Source: Bacteroidota bacterium
GTDB lineage: Bacteria; Bacteroidota; Bacteroidia; B-17B0; Aurantibacillaceae
Assembly (NCBI GenBank): GCA_003153315.1
Contig: PLYA01000077.1
Location: 35,250 to 99,249, forward strand
DNA: 64,000 nt
Direction: 5' to 3'
Below are positions 1 to 7,370 of the stretch, piece by piece. A model generated the notes under the pieces. It was not told the DNA's origin, ran no database searches, and saw only the letters and a program-made list of their open reading frames with translations. The position numbers and the translations under genes are program-made. Position 1 is the first letter of the stretch. Every line of letters begins with the position of its first letter.

Positions 1-588
1 CTTTATGCTTAAATCAGCGTTCAATTCATACATACGCGGTTGCCCTGTTCCTATTTCAAATTCAAGAATCTGTGCGGGAGTCATTTTTTCCAAATGCATA
101 ATTAAAGCACGCAGACTATTGCCATGTGCAGCAATTACAATATTTTTTCCGGCAGCTAATTTGGGTGCAATTTCTTTTTCAAAATAAGGTATTACGCGTG
201 CTGCCGTATCTTTTAAACTCTCTCCATTAGGCGGAGCAATATCATAACTTCTGCGCCATATTTTTACCTGTGCTTCACCAAATTTGGCAGCAGTTTCTGC
301 TTTATCCAATCCCTGCAAATCGCCATACATGCGTTCATTAAGGGCTTTGTTATAGGTAATCGGAATGTTGCTTTGCCCGCAAACTTCCAAAGCAATGGTT
401 AACGTATCTTGTGCACGCTTTAAATCAGAAGAATACCCTTCATTAAATACTATCCCTTTCAGTTTTTGGCCGGCAGCTTTAGCCTCTTCAATACCTTTTT
501 CGGTAAGAGCTACATCTACCCATCCTGTAAACTTATTTTCTAAATTCCAGACTGATTGTCCATGTCTGAAAATTACCAATTGCGACAT
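1..588 (-). CDS. gpmA: 2,3-bisphosphoglycerate-dependent phosphoglycerate mutase (3' end outside window)
   Basis: Interconverts 3-phosphoglycerate and 2-phosphoglycerate in glycolysis and gluconeogenesis in the cytosol, through a phosphohistidine intermediate. Translated from the minus strand, the protein begins [15 protein letters not shown]. His9 in the RHG motif is the expected phosphohistidine, Glu85 in the NER motif the acid/base residue and His155 in the AAHGNS motif the second active-site histidine. 196 codons are visible, and the frame is still open at base 1, so the C-terminus is missing. A -7 element (TATTTTTG) lies 15 nt upstream of the start. The family assignment is clear. The dPGM subtype follows from the TGW segment and the overall length. 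Confidence 0.95.
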   Translation of the reverse strand, partial: MSQLVIFRHGQSVWNLENKFTGWVDVALTEKGIEEAKAAGQKLKGIVFNEGYSSDLKRAQDTLTIALEVCGQSNIPITYNKALNERMYGDLQGLDKAETAAKFGEAQVKIWRRSYDIAPPNGESLKDTAARVIPYFEKEIAPKLAAGKNIVIAAHGNSLRALIMHLEKMTPAQILEFEIGTGQPRMYELNADLSIK

Positions 589-603
589 ACTAAATTCTTT
601 TTG

Positions 604-611
604 CAAAAATA
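604..611 (-). promoter_or_regulatory. -7 promoter element of gpmA
   Basis: On the minus strand this reads TATTTTTG, a full match to the Bacteroidota sigma-factor -7 consensus TAnnTTTG. It sits 15 nt before the gpmA start codon. No convincing -33 TTG was identified. Confidence 0.55.
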
Positions 612-648
612 CTATTTTAAAGTAAGATATGAGTATTGCGGCATGTAG

Positions 649-1413
649 TTATTTCTTAGGTGCAGCTTCTGTTTTGCTTAAGGCAAGCGCTATTCTTCGG
701 GTAATTTCTGCGGCTATTTTACTAACGTATCCCGAGGTTATTTTAGCGGGCGCATTTATATCTGATGGAAACTTTACGCTGCAAATACCCGAGTTTATCT
801 CTTTAGCATCAACCGTAAAAACGGTATAATGCAGGGTTATAATACGCTCTGTAGAAGTACCAATATTACTTGCTGCAGCCTGACCTGAAAATACATCTAA
901 CTGGTTAACAAACAAAAATAAATCGGTTTTGTATTTTGCATAAAGAGAGGGGATAAGTGCAGCACCCGTTACCTTAGCATTCATAAAACGAGCCTCTGTA
1001 TTTGTCTCAACCAGTATTTGTCCGTTTTTAATGGTTGGGTCTTTCTTTCCTTTTTCTTCTATAGGGGCTTTGTAATTAGCCTGGTCGGGCACTTTCTCAT
1101 AACTAAATGTTATATTTTTATAAATGTTTAAAATATCCTTTTTGTATTTTACGGTGTCCTTTAGCAAATCCAATACTTCATACTTTTGTTTTAAAGCCCT
1201 TGCCAGTTCGGCATTGATGCTTTTTCTAAAAGCTTCTTTTATTTCTTTTTGGTTAAGTTTTGTTTCAGTGTTTATCTTATGGTCAATCTCGCTCATATAA
1301 AGCTTGGGTTCAAACGGAATAACCAGTACCTTATGTTTAACCTGCGCTTTAGAAGCAAGAAACAAGAGACAGGAAATAAGAATGAGGATTGCTTTTTTCA
1401 CTTTAGGAGGCAA
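649..1413 (-). CDS. hypothetical exported protein
   Basis: 254 residues, function not recognised. It starts MPPKVKKAILILISC and has a Sec signal peptide (basic start, hydrophobic stretch to about residue 20, cleavage probably after SKA, before or after Q24). The mature part is mixed alpha/beta: a KVLVIPFEPKLY strand segment, a helical region at about residues 50-90, and a lysine-rich middle. No catalytic motif or sorting domain is visible. The start could also be the GTG at codon 5, which would give a more typical VKKAILI N-terminus. It lies between gpmA and a T9SS cargo gene on the same strand, with no obvious functional link. Confidence 0.7.
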   Translation of the reverse strand: MPPKVKKAILILISCLLFLASKAQVKHKVLVIPFEPKLYMSEIDHKINTETKLNQKEIKEAFRKSINAELARALKQKYEVLDLLKDTVKYKKDILNIYKNITFSYEKVPDQANYKAPIEEKGKKDPTIKNGQILVETNTEARFMNAKVTGAALIPSLYAKYKTDLFLFVNQLDVFSGQAAASNIGTSTERIITLHYTVFTVDAKEINSGICSVKFPSDINAPAKITSGYVSKIAAEITRRIALALSKTEAAPKK

Positions 1414-1443
1414 AGTAACAACAAATTATAAAGCAAAGAAAAC

Positions 1444-2013
1444 TTACTCTTGCTTAACTACTTTGCTTTGGTAAACAAATGTGCCGTCTTTTAATACTCT
1501 TACCTGATAGATAGCATTGGCAAAACCGGCAAGGTTTAATGGAGTTATATTGCTTTGCAAAGTTTGCACTAAAACCCTTTGCCCTATGGTATTATAAACT
1601 TCTACACTTGTATTTTCATACTCATTTACCTGAATATTAAAACTACCATTGTTGGGGTTAGGGTAAATATTTATACCCTTGCTGTTTGCAAACTGCTCTA
1701 TACCCATAGTACCACTTGGAATTGTAACTGTACCCGTCATTGTACCGCAACAACCTGAACCCCCGCCATCTATTATGGTAACTGTATAGGTTCCGCCACA
1801 TAGGCTAGTCATTGTTGAATTACTTGGACTAAATGCTCCCCCATCCCATGAGTAATTATATGGAGGGCATGATTCATTTACTTGTGCAGAAGCACTTCCA
1901 TTACAACAGGTAGAACATGTAGGAGCCGTGTATGTAATAGTAACCGAGCAACTTGTTTGTGCAAAAGCATTAATGGTTAATGCTAAACTTGCTAATACAT
2001 ATATTTTTTTCAT
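1444..2013 (-). CDS. small cysteine-rich secreted protein with T9SS type A sorting domain
   Basis: The protein is 189 residues from the start chosen here, MKKIYVLASLAL, which opens a clean signal peptide ending NAFAQ. A longer reading frame extends back to 2067 but runs through the terminator of the upstream gene, so it is rejected. Residues about 20-105 are Cys-, Ser-, Thr- and Gly-rich (CSTCCNGSAS, GGGSGCCGTM) and resemble the SprB/PKD-like repeats common in gliding and adhesin proteins of this phylum. From about residue 115 follows a T9SS type A C-terminal domain: YPNPNNGSF, then VEVYNTIGQRV, then a final beta strand ending VVKQE. Expected to be exported by Sec, then through T9SS to the surface. 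Function beyond that is unknown. Confidence 0.8.
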   Translation of the reverse strand: MKKIYVLASLALTINAFAQTSCSVTITYTAPTCSTCCNGSASAQVNESCPPYNYSWDGGAFSPSNSTMTSLCGGTYTVTIIDGGGSGCCGTMTGTVTIPSGTMGIEQFANSKGINIYPNPNNGSFNIQVNEYENTSVEVYNTIGQRVLVQTLQSNITPLNLAGFANAIYQVRVLKDGTFVYQSKVVKQE

Positions 2014-2036
2014 TTGTTTTTTATTAATTGTTAAGT

Positions 2037-2044
2037 TAAAGATA
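2037..2044 (-). promoter_or_regulatory. probable -7 element for the T9SS protein starting at 2013
   Basis: On the minus strand this reads TATCTTTA, 7 of 8 matches to TAnnTTTG. It lies between the terminator of the upstream gene and the chosen start at 2013, which suits a separate transcript. Confidence 0.4.
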
Positions 2045-2050
2045 CTAATA

Positions 2051-2080
2051 AAAGCCGTTCCATTCAAATGGAACGGCTTT
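2051..2080 (-). terminator. intrinsic terminator after the NHL-propeller gene
   Basis: 12-bp perfect stem (AAAGCCGTTCCA paired with TGGAACGGCTTT; arms 2051-2062 and 2069-2080) with a 6-nt loop. On the minus strand the stem is followed by TTTTATTA, a U-rich tract. It lies about 10 nt beyond the stop of the gene ending at 2090. Confidence 0.8.
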
Positions 2081-2089
2081 TTATTTTAC

Positions 2090-3736
2090 TTATTCTACTA
2101 CCAGTTTCTGTTTTTCTATCACATCTCCAATTTTAGCCATTACAAAATAAATGCCTTTAGTGTATTGAGATATATCAAGGTTAAACTCTCCGGCATTAGT
2201 ATTTTGTACTTCATATATAGTTCTGCCTTGCATATCTATTATACGTATATATTCTGCCAAACCATATAAACCAATAGTTATATTATTATCACTAGGATTG
2301 GGATATACAGAAAAATTAGTAGGTAAAACTATGCCGCTAGAACCATCTATTGAAGGTTTAGCTATTCTACAGCAACCACCACAACCACAAGATTGTGCAG
2401 TTACCTGTACTGTACTGGTATTTGTACTAAGACTAATACCGGGGTCATTAACGGTTACCGTATAAATTATAGGAGTACTTGTATTGGTATAACTGCAAGT
2501 TGGTTGAGCACAGTTTGTACAGCTTAAAGCTGTTGAAGGTGACCAAGTATAAGAAAGACAGGAATATCCTGGGGTGCCGATAGTTACACCGGGATATCCG
2601 CAACAAGTTTGCACATTAACTTGATTAGGCCCCGCATTAGCAATAGCATAAATACTTACATAACGTATACGCTGATTAGCTTGATCTGCTATATATAAAT
2701 TTGCCGAAGCATCTAAAGCTATACCTTGACCTAGATGTAATTCCGCAGATGTTGCTGCTCCGCAATCACCAGTAAAGCCTTGAGTAGCATAACCCACAAA
2801 TTGGTTAATAATTCCCGAAGTAATAGTTCGTACACTTGAATACTGATAGTTTACAATGTATATAGTTCCTGCGGCATCTATTTTTACATCGGTAGGTTCC
2901 CCTAATTCAGCAGCGGTAGCAGCACCACCATCTCCAGTATAACCATTTGTTCCGTTTCCGGCAAACGTACTTATAATGCCCGATGTGTTAACCATGCGTA
3001 TGCGGTTATTACCAGAATCCGCTATGTACATATTACCTGAAGCATCAAAACATACACCATCAGGGTCATTTAGTCCAGCAGCAGTAGCTTGCCCCCCATC
3101 TCCACTATAACCACCTGTAGTAGTATATCCGGCTATGGTACTTATAATGCCGGTAGTAGCAACCTTTCGTATACGATTATTCACTTGGTCTGAAATATAT
3201 AAATTACCTAAAGCATCAATGGTTACTCCCCACGGATAATTTAGTTCTGCAGCAGTTGCCTGCCCTCCATCTCCACTATAACCTGCAGATCCGTTTCCGG
3301 CTATGGTGTTTATAACACCCGATGTATTTATCTTGCGTATGCGCTGATTCCAAGTATCAGCTACATACAAATTACCCGAAGCATCGAGAGTCATACTACT
3401 TGGTGCATGAAACTCTGCAGCAGTTGCTTGCCCTCCATCCCCGCTAAACCCTAATGTTCCATTGCCTGCAAAGGTACTTATAATGCCAGTTTTAGTTATC
3501 TTGCGTATCCGATTATTCTGAGTATCCCCTATATAGATATTACCCGAAGCATCAACAAACACATGGTTAGGATAATTTAATGCTGCATTTACTGCAAAGC
3601 CCCCATCTCCGCTAAAACCTGCAGCTCCATCCCCTGCAATAGTATTTATCATGTGGTACAAAAAACGTGGAGGGAGCTGCGCATATCCCATGCATCCCGC
3701 AAGGCATAATGCTAAAATTAGTTTTGTTTTTTTCAT
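2090..3736 (-). CDS. NHL-repeat beta-propeller protein with T9SS type A sorting domain
   Basis: The protein is 548 residues. The signal peptide (MKKTKLILALCLAGCMGYAQ) also contains a Cys, but a T9SS end makes SPI more likely than a lipoprotein. From about residue 32 to 365 there are six NHL-type repeats of roughly 56 residues, each carrying a [FY][ST]GDGG-ATAAEL segment, a VDASGNIYI segment and a N-RIRK segment. The sixth has GDCG instead of GDGG. The repeats should fold as a six-bladed propeller, a typical ligand- or glycan-binding platform. A Cys/Ser/Thr-rich PKD-like region follows (about 375-455), then a T9SS type A domain (VYPNPSDNN, ending QKLVVE). Substrate unknown. A good terminator follows the gene. 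Confidence 0.88.
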   Translation of the reverse strand: MKKTKLILALCLAGCMGYAQLPPRFLYHMINTIAGDGAAGFSGDGGFAVNAALNYPNHVFVDASGNIYIGDTQNNRIRKITKTGIISTFAGNGTLGFSGDGGQATAAEFHAPSSMTLDASGNLYVADTWNQRIRKINTSGVINTIAGNGSAGYSGDGGQATAAELNYPWGVTIDALGNLYISDQVNNRIRKVATTGIISTIAGYTTTGGYSGDGGQATAAGLNDPDGVCFDASGNMYIADSGNNRIRMVNTSGIISTFAGNGTNGYTGDGGAATAAELGEPTDVKIDAAGTIYIVNYQYSSVRTITSGIINQFVGYATQGFTGDCGAATSAELHLGQGIALDASANLYIADQANQRIRYVSIYAIANAGPNQVNVQTCCGYPGVTIGTPGYSCLSYTWSPSTALSCTNCAQPTCSYTNTSTPIIYTVTVNDPGISLSTNTSTVQVTAQSCGCGGCCRIAKPSIDGSSGIVLPTNFSVYPNPSDNNITIGLYGLAEYIRIIDMQGRTIYEVQNTNAGEFNLDISQYTKGIYFVMAKIGDVIEKQKLVVE

Positions 3737-3767
3737 TCTATTCGTTTTTTTAGTTGTTATTACTTAT

Positions 3768-4517
3768 TTAAGCCAAATTAATGGTTATGCAATTGCACCA
3801 TGGGCCACTCTTTTCGGGGTGTACCACATCATACCAACGGAAGAAGATGTACATAATTCTGCCTGCGTTTGCCAGCTTAAAATCGTAAGGAAACAGGGCA
3901 TGGGTATCTATGCCCTGAAACGGACAATCTTCGGGGCCTTTAGGCGGTGCGGGTTGCACCTGCCCTGCGGCAACTCTGTCAACAATATCCCAGCTAAACT
4001 GAGGTATTTGCCCATCGGGGCTGCTGTGTTTGGTAGCATCGTGGCTGGTTTTGCAACCTATCAGGTAGGTGCAAGAGCCTTTTGGGGTAAGGGATACAAT
4101 TATTTGTTCTAAAGCAGTTCCACCTGCGGTGCGCGCAGTGGCTACGGGCAATAAACCCAAGGTGCCATGGTTAGTAATGGTAAATGCCGAATTGTAGAGT
4201 ACGTTTTCCTTATTCCAGGGGCGCAATATGTTTTTTAAAAATAGTTTTTTGGCATTGGTAAAAGCCGTTGTTTGCACGCTGGTATGTGTGCCTTTTACCG
4301 ATACGGGAGCCCATTTGGCTTGCAAATCGGTAATGCCGGGCGTTACCTTGTTTGCCCAGCTATTAAGCGCCCTTGCCGAAAAGTAGGGAAACCCATCGGG
4401 TGCGTTTCCGGTAGTTATAAAGGCGTTTATTTGTGCTAAAAAATTGGCAAGCCACGTCATAAACGGATGATTTGAGGTGGGTATGCTGCTTTTGGTTTTT
4501 CTTTTGGTTATTCCCAT
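3768..4517 (-). CDS. hypothetical protein, possibly with a C-terminal FnIII-like domain
   Basis: 249 residues, no signal peptide (MGITKRKTKSS start is basic and soluble). The N-terminal half is helical with Trp/Phe-rich segments. The C-terminal half ends in beta-strand segments (RIMYIFFRWYDVV, then GPWCNCITINLA) in the style of short Bacteroidota proteins that combine a helical domain with a fibronectin-III-like sandwich. That comparison is from memory and weak. The protein ending at 45277 has a similar size and ending style, and both genes sit next to one of the 21-bp arrays. Its start faces the array at 4578-4787 and the divergent S46 peptidase. The codon use looks richer in GC than neighbouring T9SS genes. 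Confidence 0.6.
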   Translation of the reverse strand: MGITKRKTKSSIPTSNHPFMTWLANFLAQINAFITTGNAPDGFPYFSARALNSWANKVTPGITDLQAKWAPVSVKGTHTSVQTTAFTNAKKLFLKNILRPWNKENVLYNSAFTITNHGTLGLLPVATARTAGGTALEQIIVSLTPKGSCTYLIGCKTSHDATKHSSPDGQIPQFSWDIVDRVAAGQVQPAPPKGPEDCPFQGIDTHALFPYDFKLANAGRIMYIFFRWYDVVHPEKSGPWCNCITINLA

Positions 4518-4577
4518 GATTTCCTGTTTTTATAGGTTTATTTTAACATTTAACTACTGAATTTAACATTTAGATGT

Positions 4578-4787
4578 GTGCAGGTAGTATTTGTATGTGT
4601 GCGTAAAGTATTTCTATCCCTGCGTAAAGTTTCTGTATGTGCGCATAAAGTATTTCTACTCGTGCGTAAAGTTTCTCTACTCGTGCAGGAAGTTTCTAAA
4701 TGTGCGCGTAAAGTATTTCTACTCGTGCAGGGAATTTCTCTGCTCGTGCAATTAGAAACTAAAAACGTGTGTATAGAAACTAAGCGG
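4578..4787. repeat. 21-bp tandem array A1 (10 units, no length changes)
   Basis: Ten consecutive units begin at 4578, 4599, 4620, 4641, 4662, 4683, 4704, 4725, 4746 and 4767, each exactly 21 bp. Units share GTGCGTAAAG followed by a T-rich TATTTCTACTC-like half. They differ at many positions, and alternate units tend to carry TATTT or TTTCT. The array lies in the divergent intergenic region between the gene starting at 4517 (-) and the S46 peptidase (+). Open frames exist through it only because 21 is a multiple of 3. I consider it non-coding. Confidence 0.9.
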
Positions 4788-4813
4788 CGTTGTTTAACAA
4801 ACGCAGGCGAAAG

Positions 4814-4860
4814 TGCGGATTGCGGATTGCGGATTGCGGATTGCGGATTGCGGATTGCGG
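4814..4860. repeat. 7-bp microsatellite (TGCGGAT, about 6.7 perfect copies)
   Basis: The heptamer TGCGGAT is repeated without a mismatch over 47 bp, just after array A1. It lies about 180 bp upstream of the S46 peptidase -7 element. Seven is one third of the neighbouring 21-bp period. Copy number could vary by replication slippage. Confidence 0.9.
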
Positions 4861-5018
4861 AAGTTAAGAATCATATAACAAAATTATAACTTATTTTGAT
4901 ACCGCCAAATTAAATTTACGTTAAGTTTTTTAGAAAAGATAGCAAATGGTTATGTCCGCTCCAACTTCATTAATCCCCGCTTTTTTACCATTGGTCGTTT
5001 TCAGGGTTGGGCGGATGC

Positions 5019-5046
5019 TTGCCTTACAAGTCTTTTGCTAAATTTG
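5019..5046 (+). promoter_or_regulatory. promoter of the S46 peptidase gene
   Basis: -7 element TAAATTTG at 5039-5046 matches TAnnTTTG. A TTG at 5019-5021, 17 nt upstream, fits the -33 element. Transcription from here gives a leader of about 80 nt before the start at 5131. Confidence 0.55.
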
Positions 5047-5130
5047 CCCCCGTTAAACCAGCCGAGCGAAGTAAAACGCAGCGAATACATGAGTACCAAA
5101 TAAAAAAACAATTAAAAACGAATAAACTGT

Positions 5131-7296
5131 ATGATGAAGAAAAGAATTACACTTGCCCTATTAGTTAGTTTTTTATTTAATATAGCCCTTAAAGCCGACG
5201 AAGGCATGTGGCTGCCCATGTTGCTTGGTCAGCAGGTGTACGATGATATGGTGAAGAAAGGCCTTAAGCTTAGCGCAGCACAGTTGTATGATATTAATAA
5301 ACCCAGCATAAAAGATGCTATTGTGATTTTTGGCGGAGGTTGCACCGGCGAGATTGTAAGTAATGAAGGATTAGTTTTTACCAACCACCACTGCGGTTAT
5401 GAGGCTATTGCCAAAGCAAGCTCGGTAGAGCATAACTATTTGAGGGATGGTTTTTGGAGCAAATCCAAAGCAGAAGAAATTCCAAGTGAAAACCTAAGCG
5501 TACAATTTTTAGTGCGTATAGAAGATTATACCGATAAAGTAAATGCACTTACCAAAGACCTATCAGAAGCTGATTACTTAAAGAAACTACCCGACATCCT
5601 TACCGATTTAGGTAAAAAAGCAACCGAAGGCACAACCTACGAAGGGCGTGTAGCCTCTTTCTTTAAAGGCAACCAGTTCCTTTTGTTTGTTTATGAGCGT
5701 TATAAAGATGTACGTTTAGTAGGCGCACCTTCAGAAAGCGTGGGTAAGTTTGGTGGCGATACCGACAACTGGGAGTGGCCACGCCATACCGGCGATTTCT
5801 CGGTGTTTCGTGTGTATATGAGCAAAGATGGCAAAGCTGCAGATTACGCTAAAGATAACGTTCCGTTAAAACCTAAATACTTTTTGCCCGTATCTATCAA
5901 AGGTGTTAAAGATGGAGATTTCAGTATGATATACGGTTACCCCGGTGGTACCAATCGTTACGAAACTTCTTTTGGTGTTAAATTAAAAGTAGAAGTAGAA
6001 AACCCTTCATTGGTTAATCTGCGCGATGTGCGTTTAAAATTAATGAAAGAACAAATGGTAAAAGATGCAGGCGTAAAATTACAGTTGGCATCTTCTTATG
6101 CGCGCATAGCAAACTACTGGAAGTTTTTTGATGGAGAAAGCAAACAACTTATTAAGTATGATGTATACGGACAAAAGCAACAGGCCGAAGGAGATTTCCT
6201 TAACTGGGCTAAAGGCAAACCCGAATATGAAAATATTTTTCAGGATTACCGCAAAGCTTACGAAACGTGGACCCCATATTCTAAATGGCGTGTTTATTTA
6301 AATGAAGGTATACTGGGTTCTCCGCTTATTAAATTTGCTTCTGATATGGGCGCTTTAGATAAAGTACTTTGTAACAAAGATGCTAAACCCGAAGAGCTTG
6401 CCAAAGCCATTGAGTCGGCAAAAAAAGCACATGATATTTTTGCAAAAGATGAAAACGTAGCCTCTGATAAAAATATTTTATCGGCTGTAATTAATATGTT
6501 CTTTAATGATATCCCACAAGATCAAATGCCTAAAGGGTTTTATAATTGGTTAAAAAATAAATATGGCGATTTAAACAACGTACATACGTTTGAAGCTTAT
6601 TCGGCAGATGTGTTTGCAACAACCATAATGCTTGATGCAACTAAATGGAATAACTTTATTGCAAAACCTGATACGGCTACCTTACATAAAGATTTGGCTT
6701 TCTTTACCGCCAATGCTTTTCAGTCATACTACGCAGCAAACTTTGCAAAGGCCTTTACCGATTTCCAGACACAAACAGCCTGGTTGGGTAAAACCTATTT
6801 AAAAGGAGTAATAGCTATGAACGGAACTAAGAAAATGTATCCCGATGCTAACTTCACCATGCGTGTTAGTTATGGTGCCGTAAAACCTTATCACCCTCGT
6901 GATGGTCTTGATTTGGCAAGCGTTTGTACCATGAAAGGCGTATTAGAGAAATACAAACCCGGAGATTACGAATTTGATCTTCCTAAGAACTTTGTAGACA
7001 TTGCACGCAAAAAAGATTTTGGACCATACATAGATAAAACCCATAATGATTTGGTAGTTTCTTTCATCACCACCAATGATATTACTGGGGGAAATTCCGG
7101 CTCGCCTGTATTGAACGGAAAAGGAGAATTAATAGGCTTGGCTTTTGATGGCAACTACGAAGCACTTAGCCATAAAATAGCTTTTGACAAAGACCTTAAC
7201 CGTACTATTTGTGTTGATGTACGTTATGTGTTGTTTGTTATTGATAAAGTGGGCGGCGCAAGCAACATCATTAAAGAGTTGAATATTTCTCAGTAG
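5131..7296 (+). CDS. S46 family dipeptidyl-peptidase, DPP7 type
   Basis: 721 residues, the usual length for S46 peptidases, which release dipeptides from peptide N-termini in the periplasm of asaccharolytic Bacteroidota. The signal peptide runs to about residue 22 (LKA before DEGMW). The catalytic His lies in TNHHCGY (His86 or His87), the Asp in the GGDTDNWEWPRHTGDF segment, and the nucleophile is Ser656 in GGNSGSP. The residue 18 positions after the nucleophile is Gly674. In characterised enzymes, Gly here goes with DPP7 (broad or hydrophobic P1), whereas Arg goes with DPP11 (Asp/Glu at P1). MM at the start leaves a one-codon ambiguity. It converges on the phosphatase gene at 7371 across a hairpin. 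Confidence 0.95.
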   Translation: MMKKRITLALLVSFLFNIALKADEGMWLPMLLGQQVYDDMVKKGLKLSAAQLYDINKPSIKDAIVIFGGGCTGEIVSNEGLVFTNHHCGYEAIAKASSVEHNYLRDGFWSKSKAEEIPSENLSVQFLVRIEDYTDKVNALTKDLSEADYLKKLPDILTDLGKKATEGTTYEGRVASFFKGNQFLLFVYERYKDVRLVGAPSESVGKFGGDTDNWEWPRHTGDFSVFRVYMSKDGKAADYAKDNVPLKPKYFLPVSIKGVKDGDFSMIYGYPGGTNRYETSFGVKLKVEVENPSLVNLRDVRLKLMKEQMVKDAGVKLQLASSYARIANYWKFFDGESKQLIKYDVYGQKQQAEGDFLNWAKGKPEYENIFQDYRKAYETWTPYSKWRVYLNEGILGSPLIKFASDMGALDKVLCNKDAKPEELAKAIESAKKAHDIFAKDENVASDKNILSAVINMFFNDIPQDQMPKGFYNWLKNKYGDLNNVHTFEAYSADVFATTIMLDATKWNNFIAKPDTATLHKDLAFFTANAFQSYYAANFAKAFTDFQTQTAWLGKTYLKGVIAMNGTKKMYPDANFTMRVSYGAVKPYHPRDGLDLASVCTMKGVLEKYKPGDYEFDLPKNFVDIARKKDFGPYIDKTHNDLVVSFITTNDITGGNSGSPVLNGKGELIGLAFDGNYEALSHKIAFDKDLNRTICVDVRYVLFVIDKVGGASNIIKELNISQ

Positions 7297-7300
7297 GAGT

Positions 7301-7347
7301 TATAAGTTATGAATGATGAGTAATAAATTTATCATTCATAACATATA
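7301..7347. terminator. bidirectional AT-rich hairpin between convergent genes
   Basis: 12-bp perfect inverted repeat (GTTATGAATGAT at 7306-7317, ATCATTCATAAC at 7331-7342), extendable by TATA on both sides. It lies between the stop of the S46 gene (7296) and that of the phosphatase (7371). There is no strong U-tract, so its terminator role is inferred from position. Confidence 0.5.
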
Positions 7348-7370
7348 ATTTATAGTTAGCATTTAAGATA

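Noticed and set aside
2014..2067. 18-codon N-terminal extension of the T9SS protein at 1444
   Set aside because: It runs through the terminator of the upstream gene, and the signal peptide begins at 2013.
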